From contig NC_089461.1 in assembly GCF_029203305.1 (NCBI RefSeq), positions 1,364,001 to 1,428,000 on the forward strand: DNA of 64,000 nucleotides. Reading direction: 5' to 3'. The stretch comes from Yamadazyma tenuis. Its lineage: Eukaryota; Ascomycota; Pichiomycetes; Serinales; Debaryomycetaceae. Below the pieces are notes generated by a model. The model saw nothing but the letters and a program-made list of their open reading frames with translations. It had not been told where the DNA came from and made no database searches. A program made the translations under genes and the position numbers. This document shows positions 9,577-18,584 of the stretch, piece after piece; the first letter of the stretch is position 1; every line of letters begins with the position of its first letter.

Positions 9577-9658
9577 TTTAACTTTTAGGATAAGAAATGA
9601 CTAAAACAAACATCATTCTTCAAGCATTTTTATGAATATAACATCTATATTTTTCCAA

Positions 9659-10264
9659 TTAAGCTTTCAAAGCTTGTATGTCTTCCAAGGCACCGTTGAA
9701 ACTATCCTCTGGACTGATTTGAATCTTCTTGATTTTCAAGACCCCGTCTTCAAAGATCCAGTGTGATCTCTTAATCCCCGTAGGTTCTTTTTTGGCACCT
9801 AAGGGACCAATAAGCTCCTTATTTGGGTCAGACAATAAGTGGTATTCCAATCCCTGTTTGACGATGAAATTCTTCTGTGATTTAGGTAAATCAGCACTCA
9901 ACCCAAAAACTGTAGTATCTAATTCAATCAACTCTTTATGATTTTTTTGGAAACCGCAAACTTGTCTGGTACAGCCTGGAGTCAGGGCCTTTGGATAGGC
10001 AAAGATAACCACGTACTTGGTTTTCTTACTGGCCTCAACTAAATTGATCTCGTTATCATCTTCATCTAATAAGGTCAAGTCTGGGATTCTATCACCAACT
10101 TGAATTTCGGCCATCTTGGATTTGGTTTCGATTTTAGTTACTTTCTTTGCAGGCTTGGTGACTTTAGACTTTCTAGATCCGAGAACTTTGTCCTTAGATT
10201 CGTCAATTGATTGAGGTATGCTGTTTTTATTAGCGTTCCTTGTTGAACGACGCAATTCTACCAT
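9659..10264 (-). CDS. DOT5: Nuclear thiol peroxidase, peroxiredoxin of BCP/PrxQ type
   Basis: This encodes 201 residues. The N-terminal 50 residues are Lys/Arg/Ser rich (RRSTRN, GSRKSKVTKPAKK), as in nuclear-targeted Dot5. The peroxiredoxin fold begins around VGDRIPDLTLLDED. The peroxidatic Cys98 lies in ALTPGCTRQVCGF and the resolving Cys103 follows with the CxxxxC spacing of atypical 2-Cys BCP enzymes. Further landmarks are GLSADLPKSQKNF and LLSDPNKELI. Dot5 reduces alkyl hydroperoxides with thioredoxin in the nucleus and was found in a screen for disrupted telomeric silencing. It diverges from an unrecognised gene across 179 bp. Confidence 0.92.
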   Translation of the reverse strand: MVELRRSTRNANKNSIPQSIDESKDKVLGSRKSKVTKPAKKVTKIETKSKMAEIQVGDRIPDLTLLDEDDNEINLVEASKKTKYVVIFAYPKALTPGCTRQVCGFQKNHKELIELDTTVFGLSADLPKSQKNFIVKQGLEYHLLSDPNKELIGPLGAKKEPTGIKRSHWIFEDGVLKIKKIQISPEDSFNGALEDIQALKA

Positions 10265-10443
10265 TGATATTTTTCCACATTTCCAAATGATGCGTGATTT
10301 ACGCCAATTGAGGTGCCACCACTTTTGGTAACAAAGCGTCTTAGAGGACGAGAATCGAAGATTGGACGGTATACAAGCTTCTTAAATTTATAAATGGCGG
10401 ATCATGTGATCTGTTACTTCTAGGATGTGGACTGCTCTGAACG

Positions 10444-12228
10444 ATGTTCTGTTGCCTAAATCTGGGGAATGGCTTTGCAATTGATGCGAATATTTTTTTT
10501 CATCATCTTACGGGGCTGAATACAAACCATACCATGAATAGAATATTTCGAAGAAATAAAAGAAGAACACAAAGTATTCCTGGTAATGAGATTTCTCAAG
10601 AGGAACTGTTGCTGACTCGACATATACCTCGGAGATTGAGCATGCCTCTGTCTGATGTTCTTGCATCTCATGAGAATGAGCAGATTCCCAATATCCCATT
10701 TGTTCTGAGCGATGAATACGAGCTCTCCTCAGCTACTTCAATCGCCCTTTCCGAAAGTGATACTTTGAATGAAGACAGATCTCAACGGTTAGATCTACAG
10801 GAAACTTTCAATGATAATTTTGATCATTATCTCCCGTTTGTATTGAGGAGACTTCGATTGAGGTCATTGAATGAAACTGCTCAACCTTCTCCTGATGTTC
10901 AAGATATGGTTGATTACGATGATCAGCCCACAATTAACGAGGAGGATATATATGGGACTCGGGAAAACGAGGTCCTGATCTTGGGGGTCAATCCTTCTAG
11001 TTTGAATCTTAAACGAAGGTTCATTATTGCAGAGGAATTCATTAAGGGTACCACATATGTATTTCCCAGTGAGGACAGTTTTGCAAGGTTTAAAGAGCTT
11101 CGTTCCGCTCATAAGAAGAATCGCAAAGGTTCTGTAACCTTGTTTGATAAGGTAGGAAATCCAAAGATTGTTGCAACTGGCAGCAGATCTAAAGACGACG
11201 AAGCAGGGGAAATTGTAGATCCTAGAAACCATATCATCCCTTTGGATCAAAAGCTTAAAGGTGTCGGGCTTCCGCTCTTTAAGGTTCTGGTGCCATACTT
11301 TTCCAACTTTAAGAAGAATGCTCCGTATATGGTTTTTCACAAATATAAGGAACTTCCAAGTCCTCCAAATTTTGATGAAAATGGAGATCTAATAGATAAC
11401 GAGTTTGAAACATTTCAGTTTTGTACTGTTTATACCAAACGATATCAAGAGGTGAAAAGGTACTTGTTTGAATTCAACTGTGAGGAGCCATTCAAAGTGG
11501 TAGCCTTCCAACATTGTCTTAAACCTTTTGTTGATTTCAATTATAAGAATACCAGATTTAGAGTAATTGGGACTCCAGTGGTTAGCACATATGCCTCCGT
11601 TTACAACCCTAATTTGAAGTTATTAATCGTGGATTCGAGTAAACCCTCATTGTGTGATCTGATTATCAATAAAAAGCCCGGTTTCGAAATCTCTTCATTC
11701 ATGAAGAAAAAGAATAAAAGTAAGAAAGAAGATCAACAAGAGGATTATAGCATGCTTGCACCAGAAGAGTACCCAAATCCGTATCCTGACCCAGGTAATC
11801 CATTACTTCGGGATGAATTTTCACTACTTTATGGTGGATTAGGGTATTCGAATAATAGAGAATACATCCCGGATGAGCTACCACCTTTCGGTGAGTTCAA
11901 GGATTGCTTGGCTTACAAAATTAAAATGAGTTTGATTCCTAAAAAGTATTCTGAGGTGGGTAGAGTAGAAGTTTATCAGGTCAACCGAAATCATGAATTT
12001 TATCCTGATAACCCAAATGATAATTATAATACGAATTCTACTAAGTCCGTTACCTTAGATAATTTGGTAATCAATTGTATTTTGATGACCTTGAGGGAAA
12101 CTTCAGTCAGATCGACAGCCAGACCATCCTCGCAATCTGTGTTACTTGCTTCGAGAATTGGCGGGTATAGACAGAGTGCACCGGGTTTGGGTGCCGCATC
12201 ATTTGGAGATTTTACACTCTTGTCATAG
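10444..12228 (+). CDS. Conserved-looking protein, family not recognised
   Basis: This encodes 594 residues from the first ATG. A second in-frame ATG at 10534 (MNRIFRRNKRR) has a good context, and the 30 residues before it look unlike a domain, so 10534 may be the true start. I do not recognise the family. Residues about 1-175 are polar and disordered. From about 180 the sequence looks folded and rich in beta strands: NLKRRFIIAEEFIKGTTYVF, a LPLFKVLVPYF block, QEVKRYLFEFNCEEPFKVVAF, then NTRFRVIGTPVVSTYASVYNP and LKLLIVDSS. A basic insert KKKNKSKK near 420 and a proline-rich loop follow, and the tail is Ser/Arg rich. There is no signal peptide or membrane span. The last block faintly recalls tubby-like folds, but that is only an impression. 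It converges on the SR-like gene 48 bp away. Confidence 0.75.
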   Translation: MFCCLNLGNGFAIDANIFFHHLTGLNTNHTMNRIFRRNKRRTQSIPGNEISQEELLLTRHIPRRLSMPLSDVLASHENEQIPNIPFVLSDEYELSSATSIALSESDTLNEDRSQRLDLQETFNDNFDHYLPFVLRRLRLRSLNETAQPSPDVQDMVDYDDQPTINEEDIYGTRENEVLILGVNPSSLNLKRRFIIAEEFIKGTTYVFPSEDSFARFKELRSAHKKNRKGSVTLFDKVGNPKIVATGSRSKDDEAGEIVDPRNHIIPLDQKLKGVGLPLFKVLVPYFSNFKKNAPYMVFHKYKELPSPPNFDENGDLIDNEFETFQFCTVYTKRYQEVKRYLFEFNCEEPFKVVAFQHCLKPFVDFNYKNTRFRVIGTPVVSTYASVYNPNLKLLIVDSSKPSLCDLIINKKPGFEISSFMKKKNKSKKEDQQEDYSMLAPEEYPNPYPDPGNPLLRDEFSLLYGGLGYSNNREYIPDELPPFGEFKDCLAYKIKMSLIPKKYSEVGRVEVYQVNRNHEFYPDNPNDNYNTNSTKSVTLDNLVINCILMTLRETSVRSTARPSSQSVLLASRIGGYRQSAPGLGAASFGDFTLLS

Positions 12229-12276
12229 CTAAGCGATAATGAGATTTTTGCAGTAATAAATATGCTACGGTATTTA

Positions 12277-13583
12277 CTAGTATCTCTCTGGAGATCTGGA
12301 TCTATCTCTTCTTGGAGATCTAGAGGGAGATCTGGAGTATCTTCCTCTATCATTGTATTCACCTTGTGGTTGCTGCTCGCCATGGGACTCTCTTGGTTCT
12401 GCTGATTCTCCATCATGAGGTTCGCTATATCTAGGCTCTCTTTCTCTTCCTTCTCTTCCTTCTCTTCCTTCTCTTCCTTCTCTTCCTTCTCTTCCTTCTC
12501 TTCCTTCTCTCCCTTCTCTTCCTTCTTCACGAGAAGGCCTTGATCTGTAGCCATCCTCATATCCACCTCTGCCGTAGCCTCTTCCATATCCACCTCTACC
12601 ATAGCCACCTTCATAGCCATCGTATCTACCGTAACCACCCCTCCCATAGCCACCTCTGCCGTAACCACCTTCGTAGCCACCTCTACCATAGCCACTTTCG
12701 TAGCCACCTCTTCCGTAACCACCTTCGTAGCCACCTTCGTAGCCTCTTCCACCTTCGTAGCCACCTCTTCCATAACCACCTCTACCGTAACCACCTTCAT
12801 AGCCACCTTCATAGCCACCTCTTCCATAGCCACCACCTCTATAACCTCTGTAACCTCCTCTACCTCTAAATGACGCTCTTCTTACTGAATAAGGATCAGA
12901 CTTGGCCATTTGCACCACTAATCCATCTTTCAAAGAATAAGGTAAGTGCTGGCCATTTAATTCTAAAGCCTTTTCGCTGTCTTCCAAGCTTTTGTATTCC
13001 ACAAATGCATATTTTTCACCGTCGTCAGTTCTTGGAGGAGGGATGTCTAATCTGACTAATTCACCATATCTAGGAAATGTTAGTTTGGAACGTTTGAAAT
13101 AAACAATGGAATTTGGGATTATTTTATCATCTAGAGGTAGAGGGAACAGGAGTAAGGGGTGAGAAGGAAAGGAGGTATGTAGGGAAGGAGGAAAGGAGGA
13201 AAGGAGGTAGGGGAAAGGAGGAACAAAAGGGGGGAATAAAGGAAAGGAATAAACAAGGAATGAATGAATCAAGGAATTAAAACAGTGGCCAGAAAGCAGG
13301 ATGGATCATCTGTGGACCAACAGAATCAAGATAATCAAATGATGAGCAACCAAAAGGAGAACCAACTGAGGAATAAAAAAGGGTTTGTGATGAATAATAC
13401 CGACCAACCAATGTGAGTCAGTCAGCCGTGGCAACGACTTGACATGTTTCAAATTGGAAGGCCAAGATTCCTAAGCAATAAGCAAGTTAATCAAAATGAT
13501 ACATACTTTTCAAAGTCTGGAGCCAAGTCTGTGGCTTTGGATTCTCTGATAAACCCTGTGACATACAACGTGTTCTTCGGCAT
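12277..13583 (-). CDS. SR-like RNA-binding protein (one RRM, RGG/GYGG region, GRE repeats, RS tail); two exons
   Basis: I join exon 1 (13507-13583) and exon 2 (12277-13069), removing a 437-nt intron. The product is 289 residues. Exon 1 gives MPKNTLYVTGFIRESKATD with RNP2 (LYVTGF). Exon 2 continues in frame through EK-YGELVRLDIPPP to RNP1 (KYAFVEYK, 45-52). Neither exon alone makes a complete RRM, and the exon 2 frame has no ATG upstream, which supports the splice. After the RRM come a Gly/Arg/Tyr-rich region (about 93-200), a GRE tripeptide run (about 208-236) and an RS tail (RSPSRSPRRDRSRSPERY). This layout fits the Npl3/Slr1 SR-like family, which binds mRNA and accompanies it to the cytoplasm; Candida albicans Slr1 is my best guess. 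SR-protein kinase sites in the tail and Arg methylation in the RGG part are expected from the family. Confidence 0.88.
12441..12524 (-). repeat. 9-bp tandem repeat encoding (Gly-Arg-Glu)n
   Basis: The plus strand shows CTTCCTTCT in about nine tandem copies, with one unit varied by a T-to-C change. On the coding strand this reads GRE repeats in the SR-like protein. Its near identity at the base level suggests recent expansion and likely length variation between strains. Confidence 0.85.
12545..12860 (-). repeat. Imperfect repeat encoding GRGGYEGGY units
   Basis: The coding strand carries roughly two dozen degenerate copies of a 12-15 bp unit built on GGT-GGT/C-TAC codons, reading GYGRGGYEGGY in the SR-like protein. 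It is a low-complexity RNA-binding and condensation-prone region. The opposite frame gives a long spurious ORF. Confidence 0.8.
13070..13506 (-). other. Spliceosomal intron of the SR-like gene, 437 nt
   Basis: On the minus strand exon 1 ends GAAAA and is followed by GTATGT (13506-13501). The branch sequence AAACTAAC (complement of 13079-13086) is followed by ATTTCCTAG, with the acceptor AG at 13071-13070. Joining AA to A restores a Lys codon and the RRM. A long run of C/T on the transcript (about 13140-13245) lies upstream of the branch. Confidence 0.88.
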
Positions 13584-14370
13584 AGTTGATGAGGAAAAAA
13601 CAATTTTGTCTCGAGAGTTAGAAGGTTCGAATTTACATGACATTCTCAGGCTCGCACACGACCCCAATTTGGTGAACATAGGATTTGAACATCTTGTGGT
13701 ACACACACGCTGATTCTTATTGTACCTGTATATTGCGGCCCAACAATTTGGTTTCTTTTACTCAACTTTTTAGTAGGGGGACGCTGCAGCAGAGAGTGGT
13801 CCTAAATTGGTACCAGCTCCCGCAACATATCTCCCCCGCTAAGCCTACTTTTCAAATGCTTCTTTCTCCCCCTAAACACGTCTCCAGGCCAATTTGTTCA
13901 ATGGGAACTCGCCATCGCTAACCGATCCCCACGCCACTTGTCCGATTTTCGTCTATTTCTCTAAAACTTATTGGCTGCCTATATGCTTTTAGTAATGGCT
14001 GCAACTCACACAAACCCAAGTCAACCTGTAGAACTCTAGAAATGCCCTTCTTTCACTCACAAGAACCTCCTATTTAGATCTCATATTTATAAAACCATAA
14101 CAACGGTTATGTAAATCCTAATTACACATGACCAATTTGTTTATTTTGTGCTTTTGTTGATCAGGCCCCTTCAGTGAGTGATTTCGGGCGCCCAAAAACT
14201 ATCATAAATTTTTTTCTTTCATGAGCACTAATTTGGATTGTGAATATAATTACTTGTAACTTATTTTTTTAACTTCATCGAATATTTGTATTTACATTCC
14301 TTGAAGATAGCAGGTGTCTATACTGTTCCTTTGTTTGAGCACACTTGATCAGATACAAACAAAAGATATA
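13584..14370. other. Divergent promoter region, SR-like gene and SPT23, 787 bp
   Basis: No ORF here looks real; the frame at 13444-13713 is antisense to exon 1. A CCCCT stress-element core lies near 13868. The region just before SPT23 is AT rich with T runs. No RNA gene is seen. Confidence 0.5.
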
Positions 14371-17300
14371 ATGGCTTTTAGTTTTGCCGATGATTCTTTG
14401 CTTAACAGCAAGTTTTTTGAAGGTGATATCTCCTCCAGCAATAACGTTAACCAAAGTGACGATATCCTTGATGAGTTTCTCGATCAACGAGTCTATGATA
14501 ATGTGGGCCTTTCCCCTGATAAGCTGGAGTTTTTTGAGTTTTATGAAAACTCCCCAAGCGTGATTGCTGTTCATCAAGGTCAGGGAACAGTTTCTAACCA
14601 CAATTATAACGAAAGTTTAAGTCCTATGAATGAGGGAGATGGTGGTGAAGTGCACTCGGTGCTAAGCAATGTTTCCAGCCATGTCAATGTTGAACATTTA
14701 AACCATTTGTCCGAGACTAACTCGACCCCCAATCTTAATTCCCACACTAACAATAATAATAACAGCTTCTTTGACCTGCTAAACCCCAGTCCGTCAATGT
14801 CCACCGGCCTCTCCTCAGATAATGGAGATATGAGCCAGTATGAATTATTACGTAACCAAGTTTCCAAGTTGAAGTTTGGTAAGTACGAGATGAAAGTTAC
14901 ACCCGACTCCATTGAACCCACAGTAGATTTATTGGACTTTTCACCAGAAGCCATGTCTAAGCTCCCATACTCATTGTCCTTATTGGGCTTACCTGATTAT
15001 TCAAGAGTAGAAACGCAGATCAAAATCAATTTCAACATGAATCCTCCTCCCCCACAAAACCTTTTACACATTCCACAAGATTTAGTGTCAAAGAATAAGT
15101 TTTGTCTTTCTGATGAATTGTCTTCATTGAGTCCTATCATATTAAAGAATTTGTTGTACCTTGATTGTTTCGTATTGACATCTGATATGACCAAGTCCTG
15201 TAATGTGTGTCCAAAGTGTATCAAGAGAGAACAAAAGAGAGCTTCAAGAAGAAGATTAGGTATTGACGATGCCCCAGAGTTACCTCGGATCTCTCCACAT
15301 GGTATTGTGAAGAACAATCCTAGTGCATGGTTGGATGATAAAATGCTTAAGAAGGCTATCATGTTCAACTGTAAAGAAATCGTATCTTTCCCTGCTCCAA
15401 ATTCTTTGAACAACAACAAAGCTCTAGAGTTGAGCGCAAGAATAATCTGTTACTGCAGGCATCATCAAGAAAGTGAAGGTTTTAAGTTGTTGTTTGTGGT
15501 TAGAAATTATGAAGGTGATGTTCTCGCTAAGCTGGTGAGTTCTAATATCATGATTATGGATAGAAAGAAACCTATGTCAGGTGGCATAAGTCATCGTTCT
15601 TCTTCAAGCATAACTGGATATGCCAATGAATCTAGTTCTTCTTTTACAAAGCCCTTGACTCAAAAGAATCCGACTTCTCCTGGTATCAAGAGTGAACCTC
15701 GTACTGATGAAGATTTGAAACACCCAATATCTCCAAACTCAATTGATGAATCCTCAGATCTAACCACTAATGAATCCGAAAGGAACTTGAAACGTAAGAA
15801 ATTATCCATTGATGATTCTAATAACTCCACCAATCCTATGTACAACGGATCCGTTAATGGATTCAGCCCTGTTTCCAATAGTGACACAAATACCTCCATC
15901 AATAATCACCAATTGAACAAGAATGTTTACCAAAGAACTCCCTCCAGAATTCCAGACAACATAAATTCCAACCTTACAACCTTACCCACCATCTTGAGAA
16001 TAATTCCTGCAGAGGGTCCAATAAGAGGAGGAATTGAAGTCACCTTGTTAGGATTCAATTTCAACTCCAATTTGGGTGTGAAATTCGGTGCTAACCTGGC
16101 TTTGGCTACCCATTGTTGGTCTGAAACAACTATTGTTACTTATTTACCTCCGGCAGCGCAACCAGGGCAAGTGTTAGTCTCATTTGAAAACCATGAAAAC
16201 TTGTTGACTAATCAACAACAACAAATATTCACTTACACAGATGACACAGACAAACAATTAATTGAGCTTGCGTTGCAGATTGTTGGGCTCAAAATGAACG
16301 GTAAATTGGAAGACGCCAAAAATATTGCAAAGAGAATTGTTGGAAATGATAACTCTAATAATATTAGCAGCTCGAACAGCAATGTCAACTCTGCTGGTAT
16401 TAGTCCTAGTGTCACGAATAATTCTGGCGCTCTTGAGTGGTACAACAATGCTCAAGGTATTGTGGAGAAGCTTACCCAAATGAACTACTCAACAGAAGAG
16501 ATTCTAGTCAACTTTTTGAAGTTGGTCGAATTGCCCAATTGTCCTATCATCATACCTAATTGGCAATTGGCTAATAACGAAGGTCAAACCTTATTGCATT
16601 TGTCAACTCTCAAGAATTATACAATGTTGGTCAAATTCTTGACCAATCATGGCTGTAAGATTGACTTGCAAGATAATCAAGGGTTGACGCCTTTGTTCTA
16701 TGCTAGTATCAATGGTCAAAGAGAATTAATAGACTTATTCATCAACTGCAAGGCTAATCCTCACTTGAGATTATCTAATGATAAGACTATCAAGGATTAT
16801 TGTGATTTGAACGTCATGGATATGTTCTCAGATATTGAGAACGGTATGGAAGATGGAAGTAGTATAAATGAGGGGTTACAGAAGTCTTACAGCATGGACT
16901 CATTGAACTCAATGTTTGAGATGAAAGGATTACATGTCAGCAAAATGGTGCCTGAAAGATTAGAAGATGACTCGGAGTTTGCTGATTCGGAATACAGTGG
17001 TGATTGCGATGTTAGTGATTACAATGATGATGTTAGTAATTACGATGATGATATCAGTGAAGTCAATGATGATTTGGGCATTCAAGCTAGTAATTCCAAC
17101 ATACCCACAATTTCTTACATCGTGGAACTGGAGAGCGAGGACGCCAAAACTATAAAAGACGGCACTTCTGAAGGTAATGATACAGACAGACCACCAAGTC
17201 CTGAACCTTCTTCTGGTGCTGGTGGTATTTGGCAGAAGGTCAAGAATGTATTCAACAATTCTGATGATGACTTGCCAAATTACGACGACTTATTCCCTTT

Positions 17301-17697
17301 CGGCCCATCAGTTGGTCCTTTCAGACCAAAGTCCACTATTGAAAGACTATTAAACAATCAACAAGACAAGGAGATAGAAGTGCAACAGGAATCATCCCTG
17401 ACTTCCATCAAAGAAGCTGAAATTGAAACTAAAGAGGACTTGTCTGACTCTTCAGAAGATATGATAATATCTTACATCAATCATCCAAGGAAAACGGTAG
17501 AGAATGATAAGATGTTGATATTTTTCTGGGTTCCAGTATTGTTGATAATTGTGTCATTGTTTATTTCGGTTTCTGTTATTGGTTACGAATTTGAACCAAT
17601 TGACAACTTTAAGCAACTCATCAGGGAAGGTTTAGGAAATTTAATGGTTGGTAATGAGAGAATTAAAAGAGTATTTAGTGATAGTGTGAGGAGGTAA
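14371..17697 (+). CDS. SPT23: Membrane-tethered transcription factor Spt23/Mga2
   Basis: The first in-frame ATG is at 14371, giving 1108 residues; the open frame extends upstream only through a GTG. Domains run in the family order: an acidic, Asn/Ser-rich N-terminus, a conserved segment with KTFN-like Cys residues (CNVCPKCIKREQKRASRRRLG), an IPT/TIG domain (about 537-625, ILRIIPAEGPIRGGIEVTLLG), ankyrin repeats (about 735-805, GQTLLHLSTLKNYTMLVKFL), an acidic region with LPNYDDLFP (from 968), and one C-terminal membrane span (about 1048-1070). In S. cerevisiae the ER precursor binds Rsp5 through an LPKY motif, is cut by the proteasome and releases an activator of the OLE1 fatty-acid desaturase. 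LPNY at 968-971 would be the matching site here. Which of the two paralogues it equals cannot be said. HEM4 follows 55 bp downstream. Confidence 0.93.
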   Translation: MAFSFADDSLLNSKFFEGDISSSNNVNQSDDILDEFLDQRVYDNVGLSPDKLEFFEFYENSPSVIAVHQGQGTVSNHNYNESLSPMNEGDGGEVHSVLSNVSSHVNVEHLNHLSETNSTPNLNSHTNNNNNSFFDLLNPSPSMSTGLSSDNGDMSQYELLRNQVSKLKFGKYEMKVTPDSIEPTVDLLDFSPEAMSKLPYSLSLLGLPDYSRVETQIKINFNMNPPPPQNLLHIPQDLVSKNKFCLSDELSSLSPIILKNLLYLDCFVLTSDMTKSCNVCPKCIKREQKRASRRRLGIDDAPELPRISPHGIVKNNPSAWLDDKMLKKAIMFNCKEIVSFPAPNSLNNNKALELSARIICYCRHHQESEGFKLLFVVRNYEGDVLAKLVSSNIMIMDRKKPMSGGISHRSSSSITGYANESSSSFTKPLTQKNPTSPGIKSEPRTDEDLKHPISPNSIDESSDLTTNESERNLKRKKLSIDDSNNSTNPMYNGSVNGFSPVSNSDTNTSINNHQLNKNVYQRTPSRIPDNINSNLTTLPTILRIIPAEGPIRGGIEVTLLGFNFNSNLGVKFGANLALATHCWSETTIVTYLPPAAQPGQVLVSFENHENLLTNQQQQIFTYTDDTDKQLIELALQIVGLKMNGKLEDAKNIAKRIVGNDNSNNISSSNSNVNSAGISPSVTNNSGALEWYNNAQGIVEKLTQMNYSTEEILVNFLKLVELPNCPIIIPNWQLANNEGQTLLHLSTLKNYTMLVKFLTNHGCKIDLQDNQGLTPLFYASINGQRELIDLFINCKANPHLRLSNDKTIKDYCDLNVMDMFSDIENGMEDGSSINEGLQKSYSMDSLNSMFEMKGLHVSKMVPERLEDDSEFADSEYSGDCDVSDYNDDVSNYDDDISEVNDDLGIQASNSNIPTISYIVELESEDAKTIKDGTSEGNDTDRPPSPEPSSGAGGIWQKVKNVFNNSDDDLPNYDDLFPFGPSVGPFRPKSTIERLLNNQQDKEIEVQQESSLTSIKEAEIETKEDLSDSSEDMIISYINHPRKTVENDKMLIFFWVPVLLIIVSLFISVSVIGYEFEPIDNFKQLIREGLGNLMVGNERIKRVFSDSVRR

Positions 17698-17752
17698 TTC
17701 TTCGCAGTATATAATTTAATGAAATATTTTCTTTTATTTCTCAGCTCATTAA

Positions 17753-18484
17753 ATGAGAGTGTACCTTCTTAAAAATGAAAATAGTCCTGTGGATTATTAT
17801 CGGGAGGTGTTATCTCGACTGTATGAACCTGTATTCATCCCTTTACTAACCCATACTTTATTTATTGAACCAATGACTAATTTCCTAAAAGAGCAAATGC
17901 AAAAATACAAAGTCATCATTATCACTAGTCAGAGAGCAGTAGAGTGCTTGCAGCAATGTATCGAATCAAAAGACATAGAAGAGCATCTTAGAGACCAAAT
18001 ACTCGATATTCCTGTTTATACCATTGGTCCTAGCACCCATGAATACTTAACAAACATAGGTTTCAGGAATATCATAGGAAAAGAGTCTGGAAATGGTCAT
18101 AAACTAAGTAATTTAATCTTGAATGAAGTCAAGGATGAACCAATAATATATTTTACTGGAGAAATCAGAAAGGATATTATACCGAATAATATGATAAACA
18201 ATGGCAAGAACTTTTCAGAGTTCCCTGTTTATGCCACAAGGGAATGTGCCGATGTTGATGCAATTCAAGGCCTTAGAGAAGAGAGTAGTTGGGTCATTTT
18301 CTTCAGTAGCCAGGGAACACAAAATATCGTTAATCATATAAAGAACAAGAACTACAAGGTAGGAGTCATTGGTCCTACCACCAACGAATACTTGATTCAA
18401 AATGGTATTACAGCAGACTTGGTTTGTGAAGCACCTACAGCAGATTCGCTTTTGAGACAAATTGACCAATATGAGAAAAACTAA
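17753..18484 (+). CDS. HEM4: Uroporphyrinogen-III synthase
   Basis: This encodes 243 residues, close to the usual length for Hem4. The two-lobed HemD fold can be followed: MRVYLLKNENSPVDYYREVL at the start, KVIIITSQRAVE (the conserved TS-x-x-AV site), PVYTIGPSTHEYL, PIIYFTGEIRKDII, then FFSSQGTQNIVNH and VGVIGPTTNEYLIQNGI. The enzyme closes hydroxymethylbilane to uroporphyrinogen III with inversion of ring D, the branch point to haem and sirohaem. It is cytosolic. It sits head-to-tail behind SPT23 and converges on ACS1. Confidence 0.93.
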   Translation: MRVYLLKNENSPVDYYREVLSRLYEPVFIPLLTHTLFIEPMTNFLKEQMQKYKVIIITSQRAVECLQQCIESKDIEEHLRDQILDIPVYTIGPSTHEYLTNIGFRNIIGKESGNGHKLSNLILNEVKDEPIIYFTGEIRKDIIPNNMINNGKNFSEFPVYATRECADVDAIQGLREESSWVIFFSSQGTQNIVNHIKNKNYKVGVIGPTTNEYLIQNGITADLVCEAPTADSLLRQIDQYEKN

Positions 18485-18584
18485 TAGTAATCTGGGGAAA
18501 TCAATTCATAGAACAACTTTAATAAATATAATAAATATAATAAATAAATTGCAATAAATACAACAACTACTGAAGTAAAATACT
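18485..18584. terminator. Shared AT-rich 3' region between HEM4 and ACS1
   Basis: The 100 bp between the two convergent stops contain three tandem AATAAATAT-like units at about 18523-18546 and further AATAAA forms. These fit yeast positioning and efficiency elements for 3' end formation on both strands. Confidence 0.5.

Noticed and set aside
12024..12836. Minus-strand ORF rich in Val, Ala and Glu
   Set aside because: It is the shifted frame of the Gly-rich and GRE repeat region of the SR-like gene, so its repeats are a by-product.
13444..13713. Plus-strand ORF of 89 codons
   Set aside because: It is antisense to exon 1 of the SR-like gene and has no family pattern; the minus-strand reading gives a real RRM.
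14314..14370. Extra 19 codons before the SPT23 ATG
   Set aside because: They begin at a GTG and are not needed; the ATG at 14371 is the first proper start.
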